Of a stretch of 34,427 bases of DNA, positions 27,269 through 34,427 are shown in pieces. The notes under the pieces were generated by a model that worked only from the letters and a program-made list of their open reading frames with translations, ran no database searches and had not been told where the DNA came from. Made by a program: the position numbers and the translations under genes. The DNA is taken from positions 1 to 34,427 of the forward strand of contig CALDGA010000153.1 of assembly GCA_937942085.1 (NCBI GenBank), given 5' to 3'. Each line of letters begins with the position of its first letter. The stretch's first letter is position 1. This DNA comes from an uncultured Flavobacteriales bacterium. Lineage in GTDB: Bacteria > Bacteroidota > Bacteroidia > Flavobacteriales > Schleiferiaceae.

Positions 27269-27703
27269 ATGGCAGATGCATCTAAAATCTCGACGACTAA
27301 CGCTCCGAAACCGGTAGGACTGTACCCGCACGCTAGAAAGGTGGGCAACCTACTCTTTCTATCAGGCGTAGGACCGCGCACCGCTGGTAGCGATGCCAAC
27401 GACAGCGGCGTTCCTGGATTAGAACTTGACCACAATGGCAACTTTAAAGCCTTCGATTTCGAGGCCCAGGTGCACAGCGTGTTTCAAAATGTGAAGAGCA
27501 TCCTTGAGGCCAGCGGTTCGAGCTGGGAACAATTGGTTGATGTGACTGTTTTTCTCGTCGACATGAAGCGTGATTTTCACACCTTCAACCGCCTTTATGC
27601 TGAATACTTTAAGGAGAATCAACCGTGTAGAACCACCGTTGAAATCAACAGTTTACCGACCCCTATTGCGATCGAACTAAAGTGTATCGCTACCGTAGAA
27701 TAA
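27269..27703 (+). CDS. RidA/YjgF family protein (aminomuconate deaminase-like branch)
   Basis: This is a 144-residue Rid-family protein. The family fold is shown by VGNLLFLSGVGPR (25-37), the central FQNVKSILEASGSSWEQLVDVTVFL stretch (72-96, seen as two segments), and PCRTTVEINSLPTPIAIELK near 119-138. Arg 121 is the conserved carboxylate-binding Arg that marks imine/enamine deaminases. The extra internal loop and the C-terminal LPTPIAIELKCIA pattern recall 2-aminomuconate deaminases more than classic RidA. No kynurenine-pathway genes are nearby, so a general reactive-imine clearance role is equally possible. The gene lies 4 bases before ileS. Protecting isoleucine/threonine metabolism near ileS is attractive but speculative. 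Confidence 0.85.
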   Translation: MADASKISTTNAPKPVGLYPHARKVGNLLFLSGVGPRTAGSDANDSGVPGLELDHNGNFKAFDFEAQVHSVFQNVKSILEASGSSWEQLVDVTVFLVDMKRDFHTFNRLYAEYFKENQPCRTTVEINSLPTPIAIELKCIATVE

Positions 27704-27707
27704 GCAC

Positions 27708-30700
27708 ATGAGCACATTTCCCGAATATTCCCATCTAGACCTCGCCGAAGTACATAAGGCGGTCTTGCAACGTTGGAAAGATCAACAGGTTTTCGAACAA
27801 ACCTTGAAGGCCCGCAAGGATGCGGAGCCATGGATTTTCTTTGAAGGTCCTCCAAGCGCCAATGGTTTGCCGGGTATTCACCACGTGATGGGACGTTCGC
27901 TCAAAGACGTGTTCTGTCGTTACAAAACCCAAAAGGGATTCTTGGTAGACCGTAAGGCTGGTTGGGACACACATGGGTTGCCGGTGGAATTGGGTGTCGA
28001 AAAAGAATTGGGCATTACTAAAGAAGATATCGGAAAGAGCATCACCATTGAAGAATACAATGAGGCTTGTAAAAATGCCGTAATGCGCTACACCGGAATC
28101 TGGAAAGATTTGACGGACCAGATGGGATATTGGGTAGATATGGACGACCCATATGTGACCTACGATCCCAAATACATTGAAAGCGTTTGGTGGCTCTTAT
28201 CTGAACTGTACAACAAGGGACTGATTTACAAAGGCTACACCATTCAGCCGTATTCCCCAAAAGCGGGAACGGGCTTGAGTTCACACGAATTAAACCAGCC
28301 GGGCTGTTACCGCGACGTGAAAGACAATACGGTCGTGGCACAGTTCAAAATGATAAAAAGTAGGCAAAGCGAAGAACTCTTTGGCGACCTCGACGTGCAC
28401 TTCTTGGCATGGACGACGACGCCTTGGACCTTGCCTTCAAATACTGCGTTAACGGTCGGGCCAAAGATTGAATACAGCTTGGTTCAAACATTTAACCAAT
28501 ACACATACGAGCCCGTAAACATCATTGCCGCAACCCCACTCTTGGGCAAGTTGATGGGTAAAAAGTTTGTGGAAGGCGATACTGCCACCTACGAAGCCGG
28601 TGCGAAAAAGATCCCTTACCAAATCCTAAAAACCGTGGTCGGTACAGAATTGGTCGGGCTGTCGTACGAGCAACTTTTGCCGTATGCCCTTCCGGCGGAG
28701 CATGCTGATCAGGCGTTCCGCGTAATTCCCGGGGATTTCGTGACGACAGAGGACGGTACGGGTATTGTGCACACAGCGCCAACATTTGGTGCGGACGATG
28801 CTCGCGTAGCAGCGGATGCAGGAGTACCGCCGCTTTTGGTCGAAGATGAAGCTGGAAACTTGGTACCCCTTGTGGATTTACAGGGACGGTTCCGCGCTGA
28901 ACTACATGATGAAGTGTTCGGGCTTGGTGGTGAGTACATCAAGGCAGAATATTTGACAGAAGAGGAGGAGGCGGCAGAATTGGCCCTTCAACAAAATAGA
29001 TTGAAGCACATCATCCCTGAACTCAAGAACTATTTGAGTGTGGATGAGCGTTTGGCGTTGAAACTCAAGATTGAGAACAAGGCCTTCAAAATCGAAAAAT
29101 ACGAGCACAGCTACCCACATTGTTGGCGTACTGATAAACCCGTCTTGTACTACCCATTGGACAGCTGGTTCATCAAGAGTACAGCCAATAAAGACCGCAT
29201 GATCGCTTTGAACAAAACGATCAACTGGAAGCCGGCATCGACGGGCACGGGACGTTTCGGGAATTGGTTAGAAAACCTCAACGACTGGAACTTGAGCCGT
29301 TCGCGTTTCTGGGGTATTCCTCTACCTATTTGGAGCACCGAGGAGGGAGATGAACGCCTTTGTATTGGCAGCGTGGCCCAACTCCACGAAGAGATTCAAA
29401 AATCCATCGCGGCAGGCCACATGAGCAGTAACCCGCTGGGGTCCTTTGAGCCCGGCAATATGAGTAAAGAGAACTACGATAAAGTAGATCTGCATCGTCA
29501 CATCATGGACGGCGTTGTGCTGGTAAGCCCTAGCGGCAAGCCGATGCACCGCGAAAGTGACCTGATCGATGTTTGGTTTGACAGTGGTTCTATGCCATAT
29601 GCGCAGTGGCACTACCCTTTTGAAAACAAGGATAAAATTGAGAACAACGGCGCCTACCCAGCACATTTCATCGCGGAAGGGGTAGATCAAACGCGCGGTT
29701 GGTTCTTTACGCTACACGCCATCGCTTCAATGGTTTTTGATAGCGTTGCGTACAAAACAGTGATTTCGAACGGACTGGTATTGGATAAAAACGGTCAAAA
29801 AATGTCCAAACGCTTGGGAAATGCCGTTGATCCATTTACCACCATGGATCAATATGGGGCGGATGCCTTGCGTTGGTACATGTTGACCAATGCCTCACCT
29901 TGGGACAACCTCCGTTTCGACATGGACGGTCTGGAAGAGGTACGTCGTAAGTTCTTCGGAACACTCCACAACACCTATGCCTTCTTCGCGTTGTACGCCA
30001 ATGTCGACGGTTTCATGTTTGAAGAAGCAGAAATCCCTGTGGACGAACGCCCTGAAATGGACCAGTGGATTCTTTCTGAATTGAATTCATTGGTGGCGGA
30101 AGTGGAATCGGGAATGGAAGCCTTCGAGCCGACTCGCGCGTTCCGTCCGGTGCAGGAATTTACCACAGAGAAATTATCGAACTGGTACGTGCGCTTGGGC
30201 CGTCGTCGCTTCTGGAAAGGCGAATACGGTCAGGACAAGATCAGCGCTTACCAGACCTTGTGGACGTGTTTGGAAACTTTGAGTCGTTTGATGGCACCGT
30301 TGGCGCCTTTTTATGCGGACCAATTATACCAAGACCTCTACGCTGGCATTAGCAAAGAAGGCTTGAGCAGTGTGCATTTGACTTCCTTCCCTGAGGCCGA
30401 TGCGAGCCTAATCAAACCGGAACTCGAGAAGAAAATCAACACAGCGCGCAAGCTTACTTCATTGGTACTCTCTATACGTAAAAAGGAAAACCTAAAGGTG
30501 CGTCAACCTCTCTCGAGAGTGTTGGTACCGGCGCTGAACGACAGCGATGCAGCCCTTTTGGAGAGCATTCGCGAAATTTTACTTGCTGAGGTGAATGTGA
30601 AAGCGTTGGAGGTCATTGCCACTGATGCTGGAGTATTCGTGAAGAAGGTGAAGCCAAACTTTAAGGCATTAGGGCCGAAGGTAGGGCGCCACATGAAAGC

Positions 30701-31154
30701 GGTGAAGGCCTTTGTAGAAGGCATGGACAGTGCTGCGATCGATGCTTTTGAAGCGGCGGGTTCATTGACTTTCGAGGACCAAGGATTGCCGGTGACCATT
30801 TCTATAGAGGATTGTGAAGTGGTGACGGAAGATATTCCTGGCATGTTGGTAGCTACGGGCGATGGCTTGACTGTTGCGCTGGACGCGGAACTGACAGATG
30901 CTTTGAGAAACGAAGGATTGGCCAGAGAATTGGTCAACCGCCTGCAGAACCTTAGAAAGTCTTCAGGACTTGAGGTCGTGGACCGCATTGATATCGAAAT
31001 TGTGGCCTCTGAAGGGTTCCAATCAGCACTCGCAGCATTTGTAGATTATGTGAATGTAGAGGTATTGGCAGATTCTATATCTTATGTAGATAGTGCCGAA
31101 CATGCGATGGAGGTCGAAGGGCATGAAATAAGTGTTTCAATTATCAAAAAATAA
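27708..31154 (+). CDS. ileS: Isoleucyl-tRNA synthetase (IleRS2-type, altered HIGH motif)
   Basis: This class I synthetase charges tRNA-Ile and edits mischarged valine. The 1148-residue length and the long C-terminal extension fit the eukaryote-like IleRS2 group. The catalytic start reads FEGPPSANGLPGIHHVMG (44-61): where the class signature is HxGH, this enzyme has GIHH (56-59), an exchange of the first and third residues. WDTHGLPVE follows. The second signature KMSKRLGN is at 698-705. The CP1 editing domain with TTTPWTLPSNTAL (near 236) is intact. The C-terminal part (about 900-1148) includes NKVxK-like and LVNRLQNLRKSSGLEV segments. There is no C-terminal zinc-finger Cys cluster of IleRS1. 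It is co-transcribed with the ridA-like gene. Confidence 0.97.
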   Translation: MSTFPEYSHLDLAEVHKAVLQRWKDQQVFEQTLKARKDAEPWIFFEGPPSANGLPGIHHVMGRSLKDVFCRYKTQKGFLVDRKAGWDTHGLPVELGVEKELGITKEDIGKSITIEEYNEACKNAVMRYTGIWKDLTDQMGYWVDMDDPYVTYDPKYIESVWWLLSELYNKGLIYKGYTIQPYSPKAGTGLSSHELNQPGCYRDVKDNTVVAQFKMIKSRQSEELFGDLDVHFLAWTTTPWTLPSNTALTVGPKIEYSLVQTFNQYTYEPVNIIAATPLLGKLMGKKFVEGDTATYEAGAKKIPYQILKTVVGTELVGLSYEQLLPYALPAEHADQAFRVIPGDFVTTEDGTGIVHTAPTFGADDARVAADAGVPPLLVEDEAGNLVPLVDLQGRFRAELHDEVFGLGGEYIKAEYLTEEEEAAELALQQNRLKHIIPELKNYLSVDERLALKLKIENKAFKIEKYEHSYPHCWRTDKPVLYYPLDSWFIKSTANKDRMIALNKTINWKPASTGTGRFGNWLENLNDWNLSRSRFWGIPLPIWSTEEGDERLCIGSVAQLHEEIQKSIAAGHMSSNPLGSFEPGNMSKENYDKVDLHRHIMDGVVLVSPSGKPMHRESDLIDVWFDSGSMPYAQWHYPFENKDKIENNGAYPAHFIAEGVDQTRGWFFTLHAIASMVFDSVAYKTVISNGLVLDKNGQKMSKRLGNAVDPFTTMDQYGADALRWYMLTNASPWDNLRFDMDGLEEVRRKFFGTLHNTYAFFALYANVDGFMFEEAEIPVDERPEMDQWILSELNSLVAEVESGMEAFEPTRAFRPVQEFTTEKLSNWYVRLGRRRFWKGEYGQDKISAYQTLWTCLETLSRLMAPLAPFYADQLYQDLYAGISKEGLSSVHLTSFPEADASLIKPELEKKINTARKLTSLVLSIRKKENLKVRQPLSRVLVPALNDSDAALLESIREILLAEVNVKALEVIATDAGVFVKKVKPNFKALGPKVGRHMKAVKAFVEGMDSAAIDAFEAAGSLTFEDQGLPVTISIEDCEVVTEDIPGMLVATGDGLTVALDAELTDALRNEGLARELVNRLQNLRKSSGLEVVDRIDIEIVASEGFQSALAAFVDYVNVEVLADSISYVDSAEHAMEVEGHEISVSIIKK

Positions 31155-31210
31155 AATTATTTTCGGTGCCTTCCCCTCACATTAAGTAGGTCTGATTAAT
31201 ACTAGAAATT

Positions 31211-31594
31211 ATGGCAGGAGCAGAAAAAACCAGATACTCCGATTCTGAATTGAAAGAGTTCAAAGAAATCATCTTAAAGAAGATTGATAAGGCTGAACAA
31301 GATTTGGATTTGTTGCGTGAGCAATTTGCCAATGACAAAAACAACGGTACGGACGATACGTCGCCGCAGTTCAAATCATTTGAGGAAGGCTCGTCAGTGA
31401 TGAGCAAGGAAAGCAATTCGCAACTCGCCGCGCGTCAAGAGAAGTTCATTCGCGACTTGAAGAACGCCTTGATTCGTATTGAGAATAAAACCTACGGCAT
31501 CTGCCGTGTGACTGGAAAGTTGATTGAAGCGGAGCGACTAAAATTGGTCCCACATGCTACGATGAGCATGGAAGCCAAATTGAAGCAACGTTGA
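31211..31594 (+). CDS. TraR/DksA-family protein with degenerate zinc finger
   Basis: This is a 127-residue DksA-like protein. The first two thirds form a long charged coiled-coil (about 10-85), and the end corresponds to the zinc-finger region, YGICRVTGKLIEAERLKLVPHAT (about 95-117). Canonical DksA/TraR proteins have four zinc-binding cysteines; here only one Cys (about 98) remains, with Thr/Gly and Val/Pro in the other places. This degenerate form next to ileS and lspA is common in Bacteroidota. Whether it still enters the RNA polymerase secondary channel is unknown, and the DksA acidic tip is not clearly preserved. Its stop overlaps the lspA start by three bases (TTGA). Confidence 0.88.
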   Translation: MAGAEKTRYSDSELKEFKEIILKKIDKAEQDLDLLREQFANDKNNGTDDTSPQFKSFEEGSSVMSKESNSQLAARQEKFIRDLKNALIRIENKTYGICRVTGKLIEAERLKLVPHATMSMEAKLKQR

Positions 31595-32178
31595 GAAAAG
31601 CCCTCTACATTGTCCTTGGTACCTTATTGATCGACCAGCTGGTAAAGCTGTGGGTCAAAACCACCATGTACCTAGGTCAAAGTCACGAAATCACTTCTTG
31701 GTTTTACATTCATTTTACGGAAAACCCGGGCATGGCTTGGGGCATTACTTGGGGCGGCGTGGCCGGTAAAATTGCCCTCACCCTTTTCCGTATTGCCGCC
31801 ATTGTTGGGATTGTGTATTGGCTGCGCCAAAGCTTGAAAAAAGGTGTGGGTGCCGCCGGTCTTTGGGGCCTCAGTCTCATCCTCGCGGGCGCCATCGGCA
31901 ATGTGATTGATGGTTTGTTTTACGGAATGATTTTTTCAGATAGCCTGGGCCGAGTGGCGACCTTCATGCCGGAAGCAGGAGGCTATGCGCCGTTCTTGCA
32001 AGGCAAAGTGGTCGATATGCTGTACTTCCCGCTCTTTAGCGGAGAATTACCGCAATGGTTGCCCATCTGGGGAGGAGAATATTTCACTTTCTTCCGTCCC
32101 ATCTTCAACATCGCCGACATGGCCATTTCAACCGGAGTGGGTTTGTTGTTCCTCTTCCAACGCAGCGTATTTAAATAA
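31591..32178 (+). CDS. lspA: Lipoprotein signal peptidase (signal peptidase II)
   Basis: LspA cleaves the signal peptide of diacylglyceryl-prolipoproteins in the inner membrane. The 195-residue protein has four helices (about 3-20, 61-79, 89-107, 171-190). The catalytic Asp pair is in KVVDML (Asp 142) and FNIADMAI (Asp 176). The upstream GAIGNVIDGL segment (101-109) is also conserved. About 27 residues inserted between NVIDG and VVDM, plus an extended loop before FNIAD, are usual for Bacteroidota LspA. The start is TTG at 31591, overlapping the previous stop as TTGA, which indicates translational coupling. The stop overlaps the next ATG as TAATG. Confidence 0.95.
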   Translation: MRKALYIVLGTLLIDQLVKLWVKTTMYLGQSHEITSWFYIHFTENPGMAWGITWGGVAGKIALTLFRIAAIVGIVYWLRQSLKKGVGAAGLWGLSLILAGAIGNVIDGLFYGMIFSDSLGRVATFMPEAGGYAPFLQGKVVDMLYFPLFSGELPQWLPIWGGEYFTFFRPIFNIADMAISTGVGLLFLFQRSVFK

Positions 32179-32858
32179 TGCTCGGGGCCATCGCCCATAG
32201 CATCGAAGCGCACACACTCTGGTTGTATCCAGACGGCACCGCGTATTGGGCCGAGGGCAATTCCCTTTTTATTGCCGATGTACACCTAGGAAAGAGCGGA
32301 CATTTTCGTGCCTTTGGCATCCCTACTCCTAAGGGGATTCACACCCACGCCATGCGCTTGTTGCGGAATGCTTTCGCTCGACATGATGCGGCACAAATCA
32401 TCTTTCTCGGCGACTTGTTTCACAACCTACAGAACACTGAAACTAGGGATCTGCTGGAGTTGATGCAAGAGTTCGCTGAGCATTCCTTCGTACTGGTCAA
32501 AGGCAATCACGACGTGGATGTGCCGGAACATTCCTCACTCAAAGTCGTAGATCAGCTCGCCGTAGGACCTTATCTCTGCCTGCACGAGCCTCCAGGGTCA
32601 AATTTCGATCAAAACATACCCTTCGACCTGGATCACATCCAATCCCGCCATTCCAATAGCTTTTTATTGTGCGGCCACCTGCATCCGGGCGCTACCCTTC
32701 GAGGCAAGGGCCGCGGGCGCATCAAAATGAAGGCATTTTTCTTCAACGACCACCTCGGGGTGCTGCCTGCCTTTGGCCCTTTCACCGGCGCCCATGCTTT
32801 GCAGGTAGAAGGCCAGTACTACGGCATCGCGGAAGGTCGTATTCTTCCCCTTTTTTAA
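32178..32858 (+). CDS. pdeM: PdeM-like calcineurin-type phosphoesterase (ligase-associated DNA damage response type)
   Basis: This is a 226-residue metallophosphoesterase. The metal-binding blocks are FIADVHLGKSGHFRAFGIPTP (about 31-51, seen as ADVHLG then HFRAFGIP), GDLFHN (about 78), KGNHDVD (about 109-115) and CGHLHPGA (about 164-171). The HFR-x-x-GIP-x-P signature is characteristic of PdeM, a nuclease/phosphoesterase named for genomes in which it sits with an ATP-dependent DNA ligase, an Lhr-like helicase and an exonuclease. None of those partners is in this window, so the pathway link is by family only. It overlaps lspA by one base and ends 65 bases before the MoxR gene. Confidence 0.88.
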   Translation: MLGAIAHSIEAHTLWLYPDGTAYWAEGNSLFIADVHLGKSGHFRAFGIPTPKGIHTHAMRLLRNAFARHDAAQIIFLGDLFHNLQNTETRDLLELMQEFAEHSFVLVKGNHDVDVPEHSSLKVVDQLAVGPYLCLHEPPGSNFDQNIPFDLDHIQSRHSNSFLLCGHLHPGATLRGKGRGRIKMKAFFFNDHLGVLPAFGPFTGAHALQVEGQYYGIAEGRILPLF

Positions 32859-32923
32859 CCCTATTTTAACGAGCCAATTCCCCTAGTTTTTCTTCTTTTG
32901 GGACACGAAAAAAAAACCAGGTT

Positions 32924-33919
32924 ATGGAAGGTGCTCCAGATATCATTGCATTAAACGAAGAAATCAAGAACGAAAGTGCTTTTGTTGATTTGCTCAAAAG
33001 CGAATTAGGCAAAGTCATCGTAGGGCAAGAGGGCATGGTCGAAGGACTGCTCATCGGGCTTTTAGCGAACGGCCACATCCTGCTCGAAGGGGTGCCCGGA
33101 CTTGCGAAGACACTCGCCATTAACAGCTTGAGCCAAACGCTCGGCGGTAGTTTTTCTAGGGTCCAATTCACTCCTGACCTCCTCCCCTCAGATGTGATCG
33201 GGACGCAGATCTACAACATGAAAGACCATGCCTTCGAGACCAAGCAGGGTCCCATATTCAGCAACTTTGTGTTGGCCGACGAGATCAACCGTGCCCCTGC
33301 CAAGGTCCAGAGTGCCTTGCTTGAAGCCATGCAAGAGCGCCAAGTCACCATCGGCGAGGAAAGCTACCCGCTGCCCAAACCCTTCCTAGTTATGGCCACC
33401 CAAAACCCGGTGGAACAAGAAGGTACCTACCCGCTGCCGGAAGCACAGATGGACCGATTCCTTCTCAAGGTCCAGCTCGGATATCCTAAAAAAGAAGAGG
33501 AGCGCGAAATCATGCGCCGCCAAATGGGTGAAGGTTTTGCCGAACTAAATGCTGTAGTAAGCTTAGAACAGATTCTGCATGCCCGCCAATTCATTGATAA
33601 AATCTATATGGACGAGAAAATCGAGACCTACATCCTCGATATCGTCTTTTCTACGCGAGCGCCTCAGGAGTATAAGATGGGCGACCTCGTGAATAAAATC
33701 AGCTTCGGGGCGTCGCCAAGAGGCTCGATAGCGCTCGCAAAAGCGGCACGCTGTCATGCCTTTTTAAGACACCGCGGATTCGTGACACCGGAAGATGTGC
33801 GCGCAGTAGCGCCGGCGGTGTTGCGCCATAGAATTGGCCTCACCTACGAAGCGGAAGCCGAAGAAATGACCACGGAAGATATCGTGAGCACGGTGTTAAA
33901 CACTTTAATGGTTCCTTAA
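32924..33919 (+). CDS. MoxR-family AAA+ ATPase
   Basis: This is a 331-residue AAA+ protein of the MoxR group, which acts as a chaperone-like ATPase with von Willebrand A-domain partners. Walker A is GVPGLAKT (56-63), Walker B is FVLADEINRAPAKVQSALLEAM, and the MoxR-typical MATQNPVEQEGTYPLPEAQMDRFLLK sensor region follows (two adjoining segments). The C-terminal lid has SPRGSIALAKAARCHAF and VTPEDVRAVAPAVLRHR. A GTG-started DUF58 gene follows 4 bases after the stop, the classic MoxR-DUF58 order of Bat-type (aerotolerance) operons. The 65-base upstream gap contains no exact TAnnTTTG box; TTCTTTTG at 32893-32900 is one mismatch away. Confidence 0.94.
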   Translation: MEGAPDIIALNEEIKNESAFVDLLKSELGKVIVGQEGMVEGLLIGLLANGHILLEGVPGLAKTLAINSLSQTLGGSFSRVQFTPDLLPSDVIGTQIYNMKDHAFETKQGPIFSNFVLADEINRAPAKVQSALLEAMQERQVTIGEESYPLPKPFLVMATQNPVEQEGTYPLPEAQMDRFLLKVQLGYPKKEEEREIMRRQMGEGFAELNAVVSLEQILHARQFIDKIYMDEKIETYILDIVFSTRAPQEYKMGDLVNKISFGASPRGSIALAKAARCHAFLRHRGFVTPEDVRAVAPAVLRHRIGLTYEAEAEEMTTEDIVSTVLNTLMVP

Positions 33920-33923
33920 TTCT

Positions 33924-34427
33924 GTGGATGCACTCGAACTGCTTCAAAAGGTTCGGCGCATAGAGATTAAGACGCGTCGACTTAGCGACCAACTCTTCTC
34001 CGGCGAATACCAAAGTTCGTTCAAAGGCCGTGGGATGAGTTTCGCCGAAGTACGCCCGTACCAAAACGGCGACGACGTGCGCAGCATTGATTGGAATGTG
34101 ACGGCGCGCAAACGCAGTCCGTACATCAAGGTTTTTGAAGAAGAACGTGAACTGACCTTGTTCTTGGTCATTGATATTTCCAAGAGTACTCGGTACGGAT
34201 CGACGCGCCGGTCGAAAGGGGATTTGTTGACGGAAATTGCCGCGACCTTGGCCTTTAGTGCGATGGGGAACAACGATAAAATTGGGCTCATTTTGTTCGC
34301 CGGTCAAGTCGAGAAGGTCATTCCTCCGAAAAAGGGCAAGTCGCACGTCATGCGCATTATCAAGACTATTTTGGAGCACGAACCTCAGCACGAGGGCACC
34401 AGAGTGGACCTCGCGCTCGAGCATTTA
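33924..34427 (+). CDS. DUF58 domain protein (3'-truncated by window)
   Basis: This frame is open from a GTG at 33924 to the window end (168 codons) with no stop. The protein starts MDALELLQKVRRIEI, continues with SGEYQSSFKGRGMSFAEVR (about 27-45) and RSIDWNVTARKRSPYIKVF (about 57-75), the hallmark DUF58 segments, and then LFLVIDISKST (about 84-94), a MIDAS-like DxSxS motif of a von Willebrand A-like domain. DUF58 proteins pair with MoxR ATPases, and this gene starts 4 bases after the MoxR stop. The next in-frame ATG lies well inside the domain, so the GTG start is favoured. Genes batA/batB-like would be expected downstream, outside the window. Confidence 0.9.
   Translation, partial: MDALELLQKVRRIEIKTRRLSDQLFSGEYQSSFKGRGMSFAEVRPYQNGDDVRSIDWNVTARKRSPYIKVFEEERELTLFLVIDISKSTRYGSTRRSKGDLLTEIAATLAFSAMGNNDKIGLILFAGQVEKVIPPKKGKSHVMRIIKTILEHEPQHEGTRVDLALEHL

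Noticed and set aside
31158..31165. TATTTTCG upstream of the TraR/DksA-like gene as a promoter
   Set aside because: It has one mismatch in the conserved TTTG part and no -33 element; the gene may be read through from ileS.
33840..34424. Minus-strand frame (194 codons) across the MoxR end and DUF58 gene
   Set aside because: The plus-strand frame from GTG 33924 shows clear DUF58 motifs over the same bases, so the minus frame is a shadow.

Overview
The window is a gene-dense stretch of bacterial chromosome (about 50% GC by eye) that looks like Bacteroidota, most likely Flavobacteriales. Four things point there. There are exact copies of the Bacteroidota -7 promoter box TAnnTTTG upstream of at least seven genes. 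Start codons generally lack Shine-Dalgarno sequences. Several proteins have Bacteroidota-type architectures: a ~1,110-residue SecA, a ~1,150-residue IleRS2-type IleRS, the single-subunit cytochrome b of a type-B succinate dehydrogenase, and an HU-like/SPOR membrane protein. Some gene neighbourhoods are also typical (ileS-traR/dksA-lspA, and a DUF6341/DUF6427/GT9/purD-like block). Genus cannot be assigned from this sequence. There are no tRNA or rRNA genes, insertion sequences, phage genes or CRISPR arrays that I can see. This is core chromosome rather than an island.

Layout. 1-2650 (+): a compact operon with an RluA-family pseudouridine synthase (5' end outside the window), a CYTH triphosphatase-like protein, a YdeI/DUF1801 protein, tRNA m7G46 methyltransferase TrmB, and an alkyltransferase-like protein without the catalytic cysteine. 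2636-3268 (-): a CAT-like acetyltransferase. 3300-5953 (+): an MmcQ/YjbR protein, elongation factor 4 (LepA) and a GyrI-like ligand-binding protein. 6017-9484 (-): sdhCAB, with a promoter whose spacer holds a palindrome and a strong terminator. 9612-11695 (+): Xaa-Pro aminopeptidase and an alpha/beta hydrolase. 11769-14251 (-): NADP-type glutamate dehydrogenase and DprA. 14252-14346: a short divergent intergenic region with two perfect DnaA boxes. 14347-15877 (+): an HU-like/TM/SPOR protein and an acyl-CoA thioesterase. 15837-17672 (-): a GT9 glycosyltransferase and a polytopic membrane protein. 17715-17882 (+): a 55-residue membrane protein. 17971-26832 (-): purD, with its own promoter, preceded by the tightly packed run secA - RND/MMPL transporter - rmlA - polyprenyl synthase. 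26833-27268: the only gap over 300 bases. 27269-34427 (+): RidA-like protein, IleRS, TraR/DksA-like protein, LspA, PdeM-like phosphoesterase, MoxR ATPase, and a DUF58 protein cut by the window end.

How the genes work together. Most are housekeeping: translation and tRNA quality (rluA-like, trmB, lepA, ileS), central metabolism (sdhCAB, gdhA, purD), protein export and lipoprotein maturation (secA, lspA), isoprenoid and cell-surface precursors (polyprenyl synthase, rmlA, GT9), and DNA uptake or repair (dprA, ATL, pdeM). No clearly new multi-gene system is visible. The points most worth a second look are the swapped GIHH active-site signature in IleRS, the DnaA-box pair between dprA and the HU-like/SPOR gene, the operator-like palindrome inside the sdh promoter spacer, the secA-RND-rmlA-prenyl synthase operon with its long upstream region, and the near-leaderless lepA promoter.
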